Source of the DNA: Flaccisagitta enflata
Taxonomy: Eukaryota; Chaetognatha; Sagittoidea; Aphragmophora
DNA length: 64,000 bases
Direction of reading: 5' to 3'
NCBI GenBank assembly: GCA_965153355.1
Contig: OZ231126.1
Span: forward strand, 78,492,001-78,556,000
The translations under genes and the position numbers were made by a program. The notes under the pieces were generated by a model. That model was given only the letters and a program-made list of their open reading frames with translations. It had not been told where the DNA came from and did not search any database. Numbering within the stretch: the first letter of the stretch is position 1; each line of letters starts with the position of its first letter. Shown piece by piece: positions 27,184-38,597 of the stretch.

Positions 27184-27410
27184 TTTTTAGTCGCGTGCAC
27201 GCGACTCTACAACCCGCTTTGTCGGTCGGTCGGTCGGACGGTCGGTCAGTCCGTCGGTTGGTCAGTCAGTCGGTTGGTCGGTCACACTTTACTTTTTTTT
27301 ATGATTGTATTTCTTTGGCCTCACTGCTCCTGCCGAAATGGTCTGATTACCTCAAATATGGCCCCTGCCCACCCGCACGCGACTTCGGTAGCCGTGTATC
27401 CGGCCTTGTT
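27184..27410 (-). mobile_element. Hairpin-ended element, family HT1, reverse orientation
   Basis: The hairpin GTCGCGTGCACGCGAC at 27190-27205 is a perfect 16-base palindrome. It is followed by TCTACAACCCGCTTTG, (GTCG)n, CACACTTTACTTTTTTT, GCCTCACTGCTCCTGCC, AAATATGGCCCCTGCCCACC, CGCACGCGAC and GGCCTTGTT. It lies 130 bases from GT49 exon e4, inside the intron. Confidence 0.82.
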
Positions 27411-27416
27411 TTTTTC

Positions 27417-27526
<110 letters not shown>

Positions 27527-27538
27527 GCCGTTGATTAC

Positions 27539-27661
27539 CTAATGGCTAAGTTGCGCAGGAAATTGATTGGATATCTGAGATGCGGTTTTTGGGCGAAGAC
27601 GGCAACAACAGCAGCCGACCGAAGAGCGATTAAATGCGATAATTTTTTTCGGATGTAATAT
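27539..27661 (-). CDS. GT49 (LARGE/B4GAT1-like) glycosyltransferase, exon e4
   Basis: A 123-base phase 2-2 exon between TTTTCATGTTTCCAG and ATTAG|GTAATC. It encodes RYYIRKKLSHLIALRSAA, then VFAQKPHLRYPINFLRNLAI and ends in a split Ser codon completed in e5. Y-P-(I/V)-N-x-L-R-N-x-A is one of the most conserved strings in the LARGE/B4GAT1 GT49 domain and normally stands about ten residues before the DXD motif, as it does once e4 and e5 are joined ([19 protein letters not shown]). A CT/GA microsatellite starts 15 bases after the donor. Confidence 0.92.
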   Translation of the reverse strand: MLHPKKIIAFNRSSVGCCCCRLRPKTASQISNQFPAQLSH

Positions 27662-27942
27662 CTGGAAACATGAAAAAGACAAAAAAAAAGTTTATAAAAA
27701 ACGGATCTTATCAACATCGATAATCAATCCGGAATTACATAAAATGGCAGGTAGCCAAAAGTAGAATGACCAAAACTGGACACATCTTGGGCCTATTGGA
27801 CCTTGTTCAGTTTTAGAAAAAGAGTTCTCCTATTTCCACATCATTCCATCCCTTCGGCAACTGTCTCTAGTCCATACTTCCTCTCCTTTTCTTCTCTTTC
27901 TTTCTCAGTTTTTCTTTCCACCACTCAATAATTGAGGCTTAC

Positions 27943-28178
27943 CTTTGCCACTCTGTTTCCTCCCCGCCGACGGCGCTGCGGTTGCCACCTCCTCCTCCTC
28001 CTCCGCCCCCTCTGACCCCCGCTCCGGCGGCGGCGGCGGCGGCTGCGTTGGTGGTGGGTTTACTTCCTCTGGCTGGGATGTAGACGGCGATGGAGACGGG
28101 CCCGCGCCATGAATGGAGACTTCGTTCCAGCACGGCCAACCGGTCCAGGGAGGCTTGGGTCACCAGGGTCACGCAAGG
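27943..28178 (-). CDS. GT49 (LARGE/B4GAT1-like) glycosyltransferase, exon e3 (start of catalytic domain)
   Basis: The acceptor GTTATTTTTCCAG and donor CAAAG|GTAAGC bound 236 bases (phase 0 to 2). It encodes PCVTLVTQASLDRLAVLERS, then LHSWRGPVSIAVYIPA. V-T-L-V-T-Q-x-S-x-D-R-L and the W-x-G-P-(I/V)-S-x-A-(L/V)-Y-x-P/S strand open the GT49 domain of LARGE and B4GAT1. The exon then departs from the family: a run of seven Ala, then Gly-rich sequence with nine Gly in a row (28000-28040) replaces the usual short loop before EETEWQ and exon e4. The insertion sits between strand and helix, so it could be a surface loop. Confidence 0.9.
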
Positions 28179-28390
28179 CTGGAAAAATAACATTTTCACA
28201 CTTGATTTCTCCCGCGTTTCTCGCCTTCTTCCTTTTTTAACTGTTACCTCAGCACGACTGTAGTCAGTTGTTTTTTTTTTTCGGGGTGGGTACGGTTGAT
28301 CGGTCATTCGGTAAGTCTGTCTGCTTGATTTGTCATCTTTACTCAACTCCATGTGAGCGGTTGTCGATATTTTTGCCCAGCCCAAAGAGC

Positions 28391-28475
28391 TTCATTCATT
28401 CATTCATTCATTCATTCATTCATTCATTCATTCATTCATTCATTCATTCATTCATTCATTCATTCATTCATTCAT
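28391..28475. repeat. (TTCA)n microsatellite
   Basis: About 21 TTCA units within the GT49 intron between e2 and e3. Confidence 0.96.
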
Positions 28476-28611
28476 TGGATCGTTCGTTCTCCAATTTTCG
28501 CAACCTGTCGACGTTTCCTTCTGAGCCTTGTTTTCCTTCTTGTCTTTTTCGACTTGCTTTTTACATCCCAACCCCAATGACCTAATTCATTCTGCCTGAA
28601 GTCGACGTCCA

Positions 28612-29735
28612 CGGCTTACCTCTGCCCCTGTCACTGTCTCTTGATCTTCCTCTTCCTCTACTTCTTTTCTACCTTTTCATCCTCCACTTTTTCTTGCCCT
28701 ACCCGGTCATTCATCTCTGCCCCAGTCACTGCCTCCTGCTCTTCCTCTTCTTCTCTTCTTTCTCTTCATCCTCCATTTCTTCTTGCTCTCCCCGCTCATT
28801 AAACTTCTGTCCCTGTCACTGTCTCCTGCTCTCCCTGTACTTTTGTTGTTCCTCTTCATCCTTCACTTCTTCTTGCTCTCCCCGGTCATTAAACCTCTGC
28901 CCCTGTCACTGTCTCCTGCTCTCCCTGTACTTTTGTTGTTCCTCTTCATCCTTCACTTCTTCTTGCTCTCCCCGCTCATTAAACCTCTGCCCCTGTCACT
29001 GTCTCCTGCTCTCCCTGTACTTTTGTTGTTCCTCTTCATACTCCACTTCTTCTTGCTCTCCCCGCTCATTAAACTTCTGTCCCTGTCACTGTCTCCTGCT
29101 CTCCCTGTACTTTTGTTGTTCCTCTTCATCCTTCACTTCTTCTTGCTCTCCCCGCTCATTAAACCTCTGCCCCTGTCACTGTCTCCTGCTCTCCCTGTAC
29201 TTTTGTTGTTCCTCTTCATACTCCACTTCTTCTTGCTCTCCCCGCTCATTAAACCTCTGCCCCTGTCACTGTCTCCTGCTCTTCCTGTACTTTTGTTGTT
29301 CCTCTTCATACTCCACTTCTTCTTGCTCTACCCGGTCAATAAACTTCTGCCCCTGTCACTGTCTCGTGCTCTCCCTGTACTTCTGTTGTTCCTTTTCATA
29401 CTCTACTTCTTCTTGCTCTACCCGGTCAATACACTTCTGACCCTGTCACTGTTTCGTGCTCTCCCTGTACTTCTGTTGTTCCTCTTCATACACCACTTCT
29501 TCTCGCTCTACCCGGTCAATAAACTTCAACCCCTGTCACTGTCTCGTGCTCTCCCTGTACTTCTGTTGTTCCTTTTCACACGCCTCTTCTTCTCGCTCTA
29601 CCCGGTCAATAAACTTCTGCCCCTGTCACTGTCTCATGCTCTCCCTGTACTTCTGTTGTTCCTTTTCATACGCCACTTCTTCTTGCTCTACCTGGTCAAA
29701 AAACCTCTGTCCCTGTCACTGTCTTCTAGGACTTG
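28612..29735. repeat. 90-bp minisatellite, about 12 units
   Basis: Units start at about 28711, 28801, 28891, 28981, 29071 and so on every 90 bases to 29701, with an earlier degenerate unit. Each has CCCCTGTCACTGTCTCCTGC, TACTTTTGTTGTTCCTCTTC and ACTTCTTCTTGCTC. Because 90 is a multiple of 3, two plus-strand frames stay open (248 and 328 codons of Cys/Ser/Leu-rich 30-residue repeats). No start context or domain supports translation. Confidence 0.92.
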
Positions 29736-30318
29736 TGTTTCACACTTCATATGTTCTCAGTTCGCCTAATTATGTCAGGGGTGTAATATTGTTGGTTCCT
29801 AAATAAGACAGTGTGTGAAGGAATGAGGTGGGCAGGTGGCGTTGGGTGTTTGGGGTTGCTTGAGAGAGATTGCATCGGAATAGCTCAATGGCTCATCTTT
29901 TTTTTTTCTTTCTATTTTTTTTTGTTCCCTCTTCTTTTTGGGTTCTTTCGCGGGCGATTCTCATTTCGTCTTTCTCGGTGATTTATTTCTTTGGCTGTCG
30001 TTTTTCCTGCCTTTCTCCTATTTCCATACTCATATCACCTGTCTCTCCCATGCTCCTCCACCCCCTGCCCTCCCCTTCACCCATTTCCATACTATTACCA
30101 CCTGTCTTTCTTCCCCCCTTCCATTAACGCCAGTATTTTTGCATTTACCATTTTTTCATCATTTTTTTGCCCTTTTTCGATTTGTATTTTGCAATTCTTT
30201 GGGCTGCTACAGCAGTGCTGCTGCGGTATTTAGATTAACATCGTCTGTCACAGAGTTGTCATACTAAGACTGTCATAGTTACATTCACACCGACAAGCTC
30301 CCTGTGTGAATGAGCTTC
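29736..30318. other. Intron sequence, pyrimidine-rich
   Basis: Repeated CCATTTCCATACTATTACC-like segments occur near 30020 and 30080. No exon or element boundary was recognised. Confidence 0.35.
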
Positions 30319-30443
30319 AACAAGGCCAAGTAGGCCAATAAGGTGCGACGTGTGGATCGTCGAACGAATGCGTTACAGACAGACAGACAGACAGACAGAC
30401 CAACGGACACAGCCAGTTATAGAGGTGCTTTGTCGCACCTAAA
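30319..30443 (+). mobile_element. Hairpin-ended element, family HT3 (AGGTGC type)
   Basis: It begins AACAAGGCCAAGTAGGCCAA, has the arm AGGTGCGAC at 30341-30349, a (GACA)n middle, ACACAGCCAGTTATAGA and the hairpin AGGTGCTTTGTCGCACCT at 30423-30440 followed by AAA. The plan is the same as HT1 and HT2 with a different stem. Confidence 0.8.
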
Positions 30444-30810
30444 CACCATCAAGATCCTCAGTGCTCGTGTGATTTATGTTTGTTATATTTCTTAGTAATG
30501 CCAGAGTGCTCATGAATCAAATCTGGGCCTCAGCTGGTCTATTTTCATTCATAATCACTCGAATGATGTTTCACTGTACTGCCCTGGAGTCCAGGGCTGG
30601 AGCCTATATATCTGTAAAGTGTAGGTGAGTTACATTCGCCACATTGAATACAACATTTATTTTTCCCGGGGATGGAATTCAATTTGGTTCGACTTCGGGC
30701 GCGTTTCTATACACAGATAACCGCGTTTTTAACGGGCCACTTGGTCGCTCGCTACGTTCATTCGCTCAAACCGCTCACTCTGCTCACCCACAGTATTCCA
30801 TTTCTCTATA

Positions 30811-31643
30811 CAGTTAAGCTTCACTAGAGCGCACCCGCTAACAAGGCATCCCTCGCTTCTAGACATGATTTGAAAAGTCCCAACTTGTGTCCCTTAATTT
30901 CTTTGTTGATAAGCCCCGCATATAAGGCACCCGCCTATTAGGCAAATTTCACTATAGGGCATGAAAAACAGGGTTTTTGATGGATATTTTGCTCGCTTTG
31001 AAGGCATCTGACAAGATGGCTAAATAAAGGTTGGAAAAGAAGGTAAATGATGAGTGCGATTTCGATGATGAAGAGGAATACCACTGACAATGACAAGTGA
31101 TATCGATGATGATGGAGAGTAAAACCGATGATGATGACAAAGAGGAAGTGAAAGAAGCTGGGAATTAGGTGAAATGAATGGGAGAGGAGGGAGATGATGA
31201 AGAAGAGTGAAAATTTGATTTGCCGATGAATCCTTGCCAGTGAAAGATCGATGAAGATGATACCATGTCGGTGTTTGAAAGACACATTCAACCACTCTAT
31301 GATTATGCCTTGAGAGTTAAAGGTTCAACAATAATTGCTACTATCTGTCCACATTTTTTTATGCGCTTGTATGTAAAGTGGCAATCTGGGTAATAATAAT
31401 GGTAAAGCTGTTTACAATCATGGCCCATCGCAAAAAGTATAGGAAGATCTACATCAATTTGTTGTTTCCTCCAAGCAAACTGATTGATTGTGTATCAAAG
31501 CAACAGATAAAATAAGCAAAGTATATTTGAACATTATGTACTCAGTATGGTGCAAAAATATACATGCTTGGCTATAAGGCACCTCGCCTAGAAGGCATGA
31601 AATTAACCGGTCCCTTGAGATGCCTTCTAGTGAAGCTTAACTG
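30811..31643. mobile_element. Inverted-repeat element with TA duplication (CAGTTAAGCTTCACTAGA ends)
   Basis: TA-CAGTTAAGCTTCACTAGA on the left is mirrored by TCTAGTGAAGCTTAACTG-TA on the right. Subterminal AAGGCATCC and AAGGCACCC segments recur inverted. Centre contains GATGATGA-rich low complexity (31050-31200). Pogo/mariner-like by end and TA; no transposase. Confidence 0.75.
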
Positions 31644-31965
31644 TACTTCCTTCACTCGCGCACTCCGTTCAGGGACTCGCTCACTCACTTTGCTCCCTGC
31701 CTTGTTGGACAGTAAAATTCATGAATGTGTGTCTGTTGGGGATGATTGTGATCATCGTTGTCACTGGAAACACGCCCTTCGTGCTTGTCCACTCTGTTCA
31801 CAGGTTTACTCGCTCACTTAGCTCACTCATTTCACTCACTCCCTTGTGGGACAGTAAAATTCATAAAAATGTGTTCATGCTGAAATGAGACGCATTGGAC
31901 GGGAATGACCAGGATTGTTGTCGTCACTGCAAACACGCCCTTCGTGCTTGTCCAACGCCCGGCGC
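31644..31965. repeat. Two-copy repeat of about 180 bases with CGCTCACT units
   Basis: CACGCCCTTCGTGCTTGTCC occurs at about 31769 and 31934, and GGACAGTAAAATTCAT occurs at about 31708 and 31849, each with TCGCTCACT repeats between. Related to the 38.1-38.4 kb and 51.0-51.2 kb segments. Confidence 0.65.
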
Positions 31966-32511
31966 CGACTTACCGACTTCCGGCTTTAGGCGCCGACTTG
32001 CCGACTCAGGGCGCCATTCTCAGACCCAGGAAACGCATATCTAAAATCTCCACGTATAACAGCAATCCAAAATCACAGATTCTTTTTCTCTCTTTTCACT
32101 GTGACTTTTTATACATGCATGGAGGAGTTAGAGGAGGTGAGAGGGGAGGGATAGGATGAGGTGGACGAGAAGGGGGTGATGTATCCCAGACCAAGACTTC
32201 AGCTTTCCTATTTTGTCCGGCCAAAAAAAAAACAGATGCACAGTCAGCGACTCAGAATGTTCAGACAGTTCATGAGGAGACGGACAGAACGATCAACGGT
32301 GGAAGAGACGCAGTGAACAAATAATCTCGGAATTAGCAAAATCACTCCTTCGGAAAGTGCAGAGTTCACATCAAAACCTATAGTTCAGTACAAATACACC
32401 GTCTTACGCTTAGCCTTCATTCTCCTACCTTTTTTCCATTCCGCCATTCAAGAAAAGAAACTAAACTAAATCGACAAGCATACCAAAATTGTCCCTTACA
32501 AGACAAAAATA
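31966..32511. other. Intron sequence without recognised features
   Basis: CGCCGACTTACCGACTTCC-type short repeats near 31965-32010, then unique DNA. No exon was seen. Confidence 0.35.
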
Positions 32512-33104
32512 CTATCTAGGCGGAAAAAAATCTTTCGGTACGTTTACATGCATATCTCAGGTTAGAATCAACCAAACATAAAAAAATCGGTGAGATAATT
32601 AAAGCTCTTCAAATTTGCAAGAGATTGACGCAAACCGCATCCCTCTAGCTCCATGCGTTCAAAAACTGTTCAACTTTGAATGAAATACTTGAGTTTCACT
32701 TGTGCCATTTTCCCACAATCCTCTAATGATATCATTTCACTCTTTTTTTTATTACTTCCAAACGCCTTGAGCTAGACAGATGCGATTTGCGTTGCCTGCT
32801 TGCAAATTTGGAGGGCTTCATTTATGTCACCGATTTTTCTATGATTTGATGATTCTTTTGAGAGCTGTGTTTCTAAATGTAGTGAAAGAATAGTCAATAA
32901 AAAATCAGAAGAAAGATCTGGAAAGCCTTCACTCCTGAGTAACACTAACTGCTCTACAAATCGCCTCTGAGTCAAATTGCTGCTCTGATTCAGTCAAAGG
33001 GAACTAATAATAATTATTGAGGGATTAGTAATTGATTTGTATTCATTTATACGCCAATGAATACATTTTTGTTACAGGACGAAAGATTTTTTCCGCCTAG
33101 ATAG
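32512..33104. mobile_element. Palindromic element with TA duplication (CTATCTAGGCGG ends)
   Basis: TA-CTATCTAGGCGGAAAAAAAT and ATTTTTTCCGCCTAGATAG-TA form the ends. Inner arms share TCGGTGA, GCAAACCGCATCC and GAGCTAGACAGATGCG-like sequence. Same end type as the element at 55955-56553. Confidence 0.78.
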
Positions 33105-33427
33105 TAAAGCAGATGTTACTCCGCGTCTATTTGCTACTTACGATCTGAATTAGGCCTACAATCAAGCGCGGGTGTGGTCGGGCAGGGGTAATGACGCAAA
33201 ACCTAGTGAGCTTATTGGGGACGAAAATGGCACAAAAAAAAAAAAAAAAAAAAAACAAAAACAAAAACAAAAACAAAAAACAAAAAGAGCCTGAGAGCAA
33301 AGCAGCAAATTGTTGCGAATGGACGGACGGACGGTTCGACATACAGACAGTACACGACTGAAAAGAGAGGACGAAGAATTGAACATTGTTGCGTTGCAAT
33401 CAAGACAAGCAACTGAACTCTTCTTCT

Positions 33428-33955
33428 GTGAGCATCAGCGGACAAAACACAATAGGTATATATATCACTCCGTTGGTTTTGATTCAACCCACTGATGTTG
33501 AACAGAATGCTGTAAACAATAACTGGTTGTTAAAATTACAGCCGGCTGTTAAGTTACAAAGTTGGCAAAAATCCAATTTTTCCTAAAAAGAATGAGACCT
33601 GCAGATTCATACTCCTGATGAAATTCTGAGAAGTTTGATATGTCACACTTAACACTTTTTGAAAAAAAATTTGTTTTAATATTATGTTATAATTAAATTA
33701 AACAATAATAAATCTTTTTTTATTTTCATGTAAAAGTATATGTTGTGACATATCAAACTTCCCAGGATTTTATCAGGATTATGAATCTGCAGGTCTCATT
33801 CTATTTGGTGAAAGTTTGATTTTTGCCAACTTTGTAACTTAACAGTAATTTCAACAACCAATTGTTGTTTACAGCATTCTGTTCAACATCAGTCGGTTGG
33901 ATCAAAACCAACGGAGTGATATATATACCTATTGTGTTTTGTCCGATGACTGTCA
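33428..33955. mobile_element. Full-length palindromic element, arms about 240 bases
   Basis: GCGGACAAAACACAATAGGT, then TATATATCACTCCGTTGGTT and CAACATC... GAATGCTGTAAACAA return inverted on the right, with the shared CCTGCAGATTCAT segment near the centre. The spacer around 33660-33740 is AT-rich. Termini are near 33428 and 33955; target duplication not clear. Confidence 0.75.
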
Positions 33956-34032
33956 TAGTGAGTCAGTTGATTGATCGGTCGGTCAGCAACAAAGTTATTC
34001 GGCTTGATGCTAGGTATATTACCAGCCTTGTT

Positions 34033-34160
34033 TTTTTAGTCGCCTGCACGCGACTCAACATCTCTCTTTGTCTGCCCGTCCGTCGGTCCATCGGATGGTC
34101 CATCTCACGTCGATCCAGTTATTCACGTCCGGCATGTGACCTGACGGTGCTGGCCTTGTT
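34033..34160 (-). mobile_element. Hairpin-ended element, HT1, short copy in reverse
   Basis: TTTTTTAGTCGCCTGCACGC GAC (hairpin 34039-34054 with one mismatch), CTCTTTGTCTGCCC, GTCCGTCGGTCC and GGCCTTGTT. It lacks most of the HT1 middle. Confidence 0.65.
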
Positions 34161-34216
34161 TTTACTGGTTTCACTGTCCCAGATTAGAAGGAGAGCCACA
34201 TCAGCTTTGGCAAATC

Positions 34217-34453
34217 TTTTTAGTCGCGTGCACGCGACTCTACAACCCGCTCTGTCCTTCGGTCGGTCCATCGGTCGGTCACACTTAGCTTTTTTTCGCC
34301 ATTTTACGTCATTTTAAGTCATTTTGAGTCATTTTAAATTATCTAAATATATTTTAAGTCAATCTACATTTAGTCTTCAAGTCTTTTGGTCTTCTAGTCT
34401 TTTAGTCTTATGGTCTTAACAACCGCACGCGACTTGTAACGAGATGGCCTTGT
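34217..34453 (-). mobile_element. Hairpin-ended element, HT1, reverse, with internal 10-mer repeats
   Basis: TTTTTAGTCGCGTGCACGCG ACTCTACAACCC (hairpin 34223-34238), (GGTC)n, CACACTTAGCTTTTTT, then (AAGTCATTTT)n and (GTCTTTTAGTCTT)n in the middle, CCGCACGCGAC and GGCCTTGTT. The repeats replace the usual interior. Confidence 0.7.
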
Positions 34454-34623
34454 TTTTCCTTCTCTTCGGCCATTTTACCCACGAAAGCGAATCCTTCACA
34501 TCCGCGTTTTATCTTCCTCAAATTCTTTCTTTTTCCTTTTAAGCTTTCAAGACTTGAATTTCCTTTCCTTTTTCCCCCTTCCTTATCTCTCTCTACTTTT
34601 TGACTGTTGCTTCTCCTCCTCCT

Positions 34624-34724
34624 CCTTCTTCTTCTTCTTCTTCTTCTTCCTTTTCTTCTTCTTCTTCTTCTTCTTCTTCTTCTTCTTCTTCTTCTTCTTC
34701 TTCTTCTTCTTCTTCTTCTTCTTC
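34624..34724. repeat. (TTC)n microsatellite
   Basis: About 33 TTC units with one TTTTC break. Confidence 0.95.
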
Positions 34725-35013
34725 ACATCACATTAGTTAATTTCACTGATGTTGCCCCTCAAAAGCCATTCTGTAATTTCTGATATTTTTTTTTAATTTG
34801 GGGAGGGGGGGATAAAGGGTGGAATTCTCCAAACCATTACTACATTCTTATCTTGCCTCCTTTTTTTTCTCCCCTGCAGTTTTCCATTACATTTTCGACT
34901 GAAAAAAACACACTCGGTCAGATTGTTTTTTTTTTTTTTTTTGTGTGTGTCTGTTTGTCTGTTTGTCTGTTTGTCTGTCTGTCTGTTTTTCTGACTGTCT
35001 CTATGATTGCTTT

Positions 35014-35136
<123 letters not shown>

Positions 35137-35162
35137 GTTTTCCATCTCTTTCTTGTAAGAAC

Positions 35163-35929
35163 CTTTTCATGGGGCGGTGTCTCCGTGGCGGATAAAATAT
35201 GTTCCACATTAAAGTGTTTGGATGAGAATTCTTCCTCCTTGGGAAATGCGGCTTTGGAGTGTGAGGAGGGGGCAGTTGATGAGGACGATGAGGAGGAGGA
35301 AGAGGAGGAAGGGGAAGAGGAGGCGACATTTGATGACGTTGATGAAGAAAGTGAAGAGGAGTCGGAAAAACAAGGGTTGTTGTTATTGTTGTCTCTGTTG
35401 TTGTTTAGGTTGTTGTTGTTGTTTAAGTTGTTGTTGTTGTTGGTCGAGGAGGACTCGTTGAGGCTAACTCGAGGCAGAGGCAAGAAAATCGAATCATCCT
35501 CATCATCGCCATTTTTATTGTCATTTATGTCATTATTGTCATTTTCATCGTCGAGGCGCGAGGGGGAAGAAGATGACGGAGAAGAAGAGGGAGAGTCAGA
35601 AGGAGAGAAAGTGGAGGAAGGGGAGGAAGGGGAGTTGGACGCTGAGGAGGGGGAGGAGAGGGTTATGACTCCTGGGTTGGCGGGTGATGTAGTTGCTGGT
35701 GATTTATGACTAGATGATGGTGACGATGATGATGATGATGATGACAGTGATGGTGATGATGAGGATGGTGATGTTGACGATGATGATGCTGATGCTGACG
35801 ACGATGATGCTGATGACGATAACGATGCTGACGATGCTGACGATGTTGATGTTGCGTTGAAGTTGGCTGAGTTTGACGGACAAGGAATGAGAATTTGACG
35901 TCGACTTAACGGCTCAGTCGTCAAAGCAT
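35163..35929 (-). CDS. GT49 gene exon e2: Ser/Asn-rich linker
   Basis: The acceptor CTCAACTCCCCGCAG and the donor GAAAAG|GTTCTT (weak at positions +3 and +4) define 767 bases, phase 1 to 0, which links e1 (split Asp codon) to e3 (phase 0). It starts ALTTEPLSRRQILIPCPSNS, continues as some 150 residues dominated by Ser, then an acidic DDENDNND segment and Asn repeats encoded by (AAC)n, more Ser, and ends HFNVEHILSATETPPHEK. Only this frame remains open and phases agree on both sides. The composition points to a disordered, probably heavily O-glycosylated lumenal linker. The exon is inferred from splice signals and phase, not homology. Confidence 0.62.
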
Positions 35930-36147
35930 CTGCGGGGAGTTGAGTGCGTTTGTGTGTGTGAGAGTTTATGTGTGTGGGAGGGGGAGGAGAGACGAAGAAA
36001 GAGAAAGAGAGAGAGAGAGAAATTGAGAATAACGGACAGGAAGACAAAGTAAGAGCGGAAAGGATGATGTGAATAGAGGCAATAAAGAGCAGAGACACTT
36101 TTATCACTTCTCTTCACAAAAAAATACAGGTAGATGGTGACAATAAA

Positions 36148-36199
<52 letters not shown>

Positions 36200-36722
36200 G
36201 TAGTCAGATGGACAGACAGATAAATGAGTTAATCAAACATGCAGACAAACAGACAGAGAGACAGACAGACAGACAGAAAAATAGATAGACAGACAGAGAG
36301 ACTGTTGTACATGTTCTTGACATTTCTTACATAATCTAGAGTCATGCTGATGTATCTATTCTAGTGGTGAAATTTACGGTGAGTCAACGACAGACGCAGA
36401 CCTATTAAGAGAAGAATGGAGTGAAGTATCTAACTTGTGATTCAAGAGTTATGCTATATACTCAGCATATGCAGGTTATCATCTACTTCAAAAGCAGGTA
36501 TCAGGAATTCAAATTTGATTTCTGTCTGTTCGATGATCTTTCTGGCCAAATATTCCTTTTCCCGCTTCATAGGTTTTTTTAAGTGCACCAAAGCACGTCT
36601 ATAAAAGTCACGCCCACCCATCGGTCAGTCTGTCGGTCACGCATTCGCTCGACAATCTGGGTGTGGACGTACTTTGCCATATTTTCATCAATTTTCCCAT
36701 CCCTTCCCCAGACGAAACTCAC
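35930..36722 (-). other. GT49 intron between e1 and e2
   Basis: About 0.8 kb with (GA)n at 36149-36197, (GACA)n at 36245-36300 and, at about 36570-36660, a degenerate HT3-like end (GTGCACCAAAGCACGTCTAT followed by TCGGTCAGTC). Confidence 0.6.
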
Positions 36723-37342
36723 CGTAAAGAGGAAGTAGTTTGACGTCGGTTATCGAAACTTTGCCCAAGTATCCAAAACACGTCACCATAATAGTGACGC
36801 TTTTTAAACGAGCGCCAGGTGATGAATTGGACCAAGTGGACAAAGGTGAAGCACGACCGAAAGACGACGAGGGAGAGGTGGAGGAGGGGGAAGAGGAGGA
36901 GGAGGAGGAGGAGGAAGAGGGAGATGATTGCGACGATGGGGGGCACCTAGAACCATCGTCCTGCTGACAGGTGGGCGTCGTCTTAGATGGAATTGTCTGC
37001 GTGTCAGAGAAGGATGCTGATGCAGCGGAGAAGGAGGAGGAGTGGTCGGAGGCGGTGGCGGAGGTGCTGGAGGTGCTGGCGATAGTGTTGGAGGTGGTAG
37101 CATCATTATTGATGGTAGAGGCAGACGATGTTGGTGATGATAAAGCAGATGATGAAGGTGATGAGGATGATGATGATGATGATGATGAAGAAGAAGAGGA
37201 TGAAGATGAAGAAGAAGAAGATGATATTGTCGAGGATGATGAAGACACGGAGGAGGAGGAGGATGAGGAAGGGCAAGACGGGAAGAGTAAAACGTCAGTG
37301 GATAATTCGGTGAAACCGTAGGAACCCGTAGAAAAGTTGAGC
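36723..37342 (-). CDS. GT49 gene exon e1 (first recognised): beta-rich segment with Ser tract
   Basis: Acceptor TTGTTGTCTTCAG and consensus donor TACG|GTGAGT bound 620 bases (phase 2 to 1). It begins LNFSTGSYGFTELSTDVLLF and ends VTIMVTCFGYLGKVSITDVK then LLPLY, with the last codon (Asp) completed in e2. Between these two beta-strand-like pieces lie about 140 residues of Ser/Thr-rich sequence encoded largely by GAT/GAG-type repeats on the other strand, with CQQDDGSRC in the middle. The flanks look like two halves of a small beta-sandwich with a disordered loop; I do not recognise the family. An upstream exon ending in phase 2 is required but was not identified with confidence. Confidence 0.6.
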
Positions 37343-37450
37343 CTGAAGACAACAAGTGAAAAATGAAAGAAAAACATCAGCTCTGAAAAATGAGAAACTC
37401 TGTCGATGTGTTGGAATATGTTGGAATTTGTCAGTGTGTATGTGTGTGTT

Positions 37451-37660
<210 letters not shown>

Positions 37661-37684
37661 GGGGGAGAAGTAATAGAAAATTAG

Positions 37685-37687
<3 letters not shown>

Positions 37688-37731
<44 letters not shown>

Positions 37732-37770
37732 AAGGGAGAGATAGACAGACAGAGAGGGAGACAGAGACAG
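37688..37770. repeat. (GA)n microsatellite with GACAGA tail
   Basis: About 20 GA units then GAGATAGACAGACAGAGAGG variants. Confidence 0.93.
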
Positions 37771-38099
37771 AGACAGATAAACAAAAGACTAGAAGTGGCT
37801 GGGGAATTCAGTAAATAGGGCCAATGAGAGTTCAGCGAGGATGTCTAGATAAACAAGGAGAAGAATTTGGAATGAAAACAAACCATTTTTTGGGGTGATT
37901 GGGGATCTCAGTTTATATGAGAAAGGAGAAAAAATGATAAAAGAAAAATTCGGGGATATCTTTCAATAGAATTATAGATCAAAGAAAAAAGACCTAAGGC
38001 AAAGAAGAAGAGACATCTTCTTCCCTATCTTCAAAGAAAAGAGAATGAATACCCCCCCCCCCACACACACACACAAAAAAAGCCACATTAGACAAAAGG

Positions 38100-38400
38100 C
38101 GCGTTGCTAGTCACAGATAATCGCGTTTTCAACAGGCCACTCGGGCGATCGCTGTTTGTGATTTGTTCGCTCCCACCACTCACTCTGCTCACACCGCTCA
38201 CTCACTTCACGGTGTTCAACATTGAAATCTTTGCTACGCTTGCTTTGCTCCCTTCCTCTATTCATGGGCTCACTTACTCACTTTGCTCATTTCATCCTGG
38301 GACTGTGAAATCTAGTAAATATATGTTCATGCTGTAAACGCGATTAACATGAATGACCGTGATTCTTGTCGTCACTACAAACACGTGTTAAAGGCCGAAG
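38100..38400. repeat. Interspersed repeat with CGCTCACT-type units
   Basis: CACAGATAATCGCGTTTTCA then ACAGGCCACTCGGGCGATCG and (CTCACTCTGCTCAC)-type units match 30713-30791 and, inverted, 51010-51190. Boundaries are unclear. Confidence 0.55.
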
Positions 38401-38597
38401 TTGAAAAGGCTTTTAGGCTGTCTGAGGAAAGAAATGAAGATAAAAGTGAAAGAGATTCGTTTTAGGGACGGGGAGAAAAAAGAGAGATGCGTTCAAATGG
38501 GAAACAACGACAGTTTTCAGAGGAATCACTTTCAAAAAGACATTCGGAAAGAATGCCTAGTTTTGGGAGAAAAATAGGCTTCGGCTATGTGCATTTA

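Noticed and set aside
28612-29735. CRISPR-like regular repeat
   Set aside because: Units of 90 bases are contiguous and similar throughout with no unique spacers; eukaryotic minisatellite.
35222-35709. Acidic Glu/Asp-rich plus-strand frames
   Set aside because: Complement of the Ser/Asn-coding minus exon e2; no splice signals in this direction fit.
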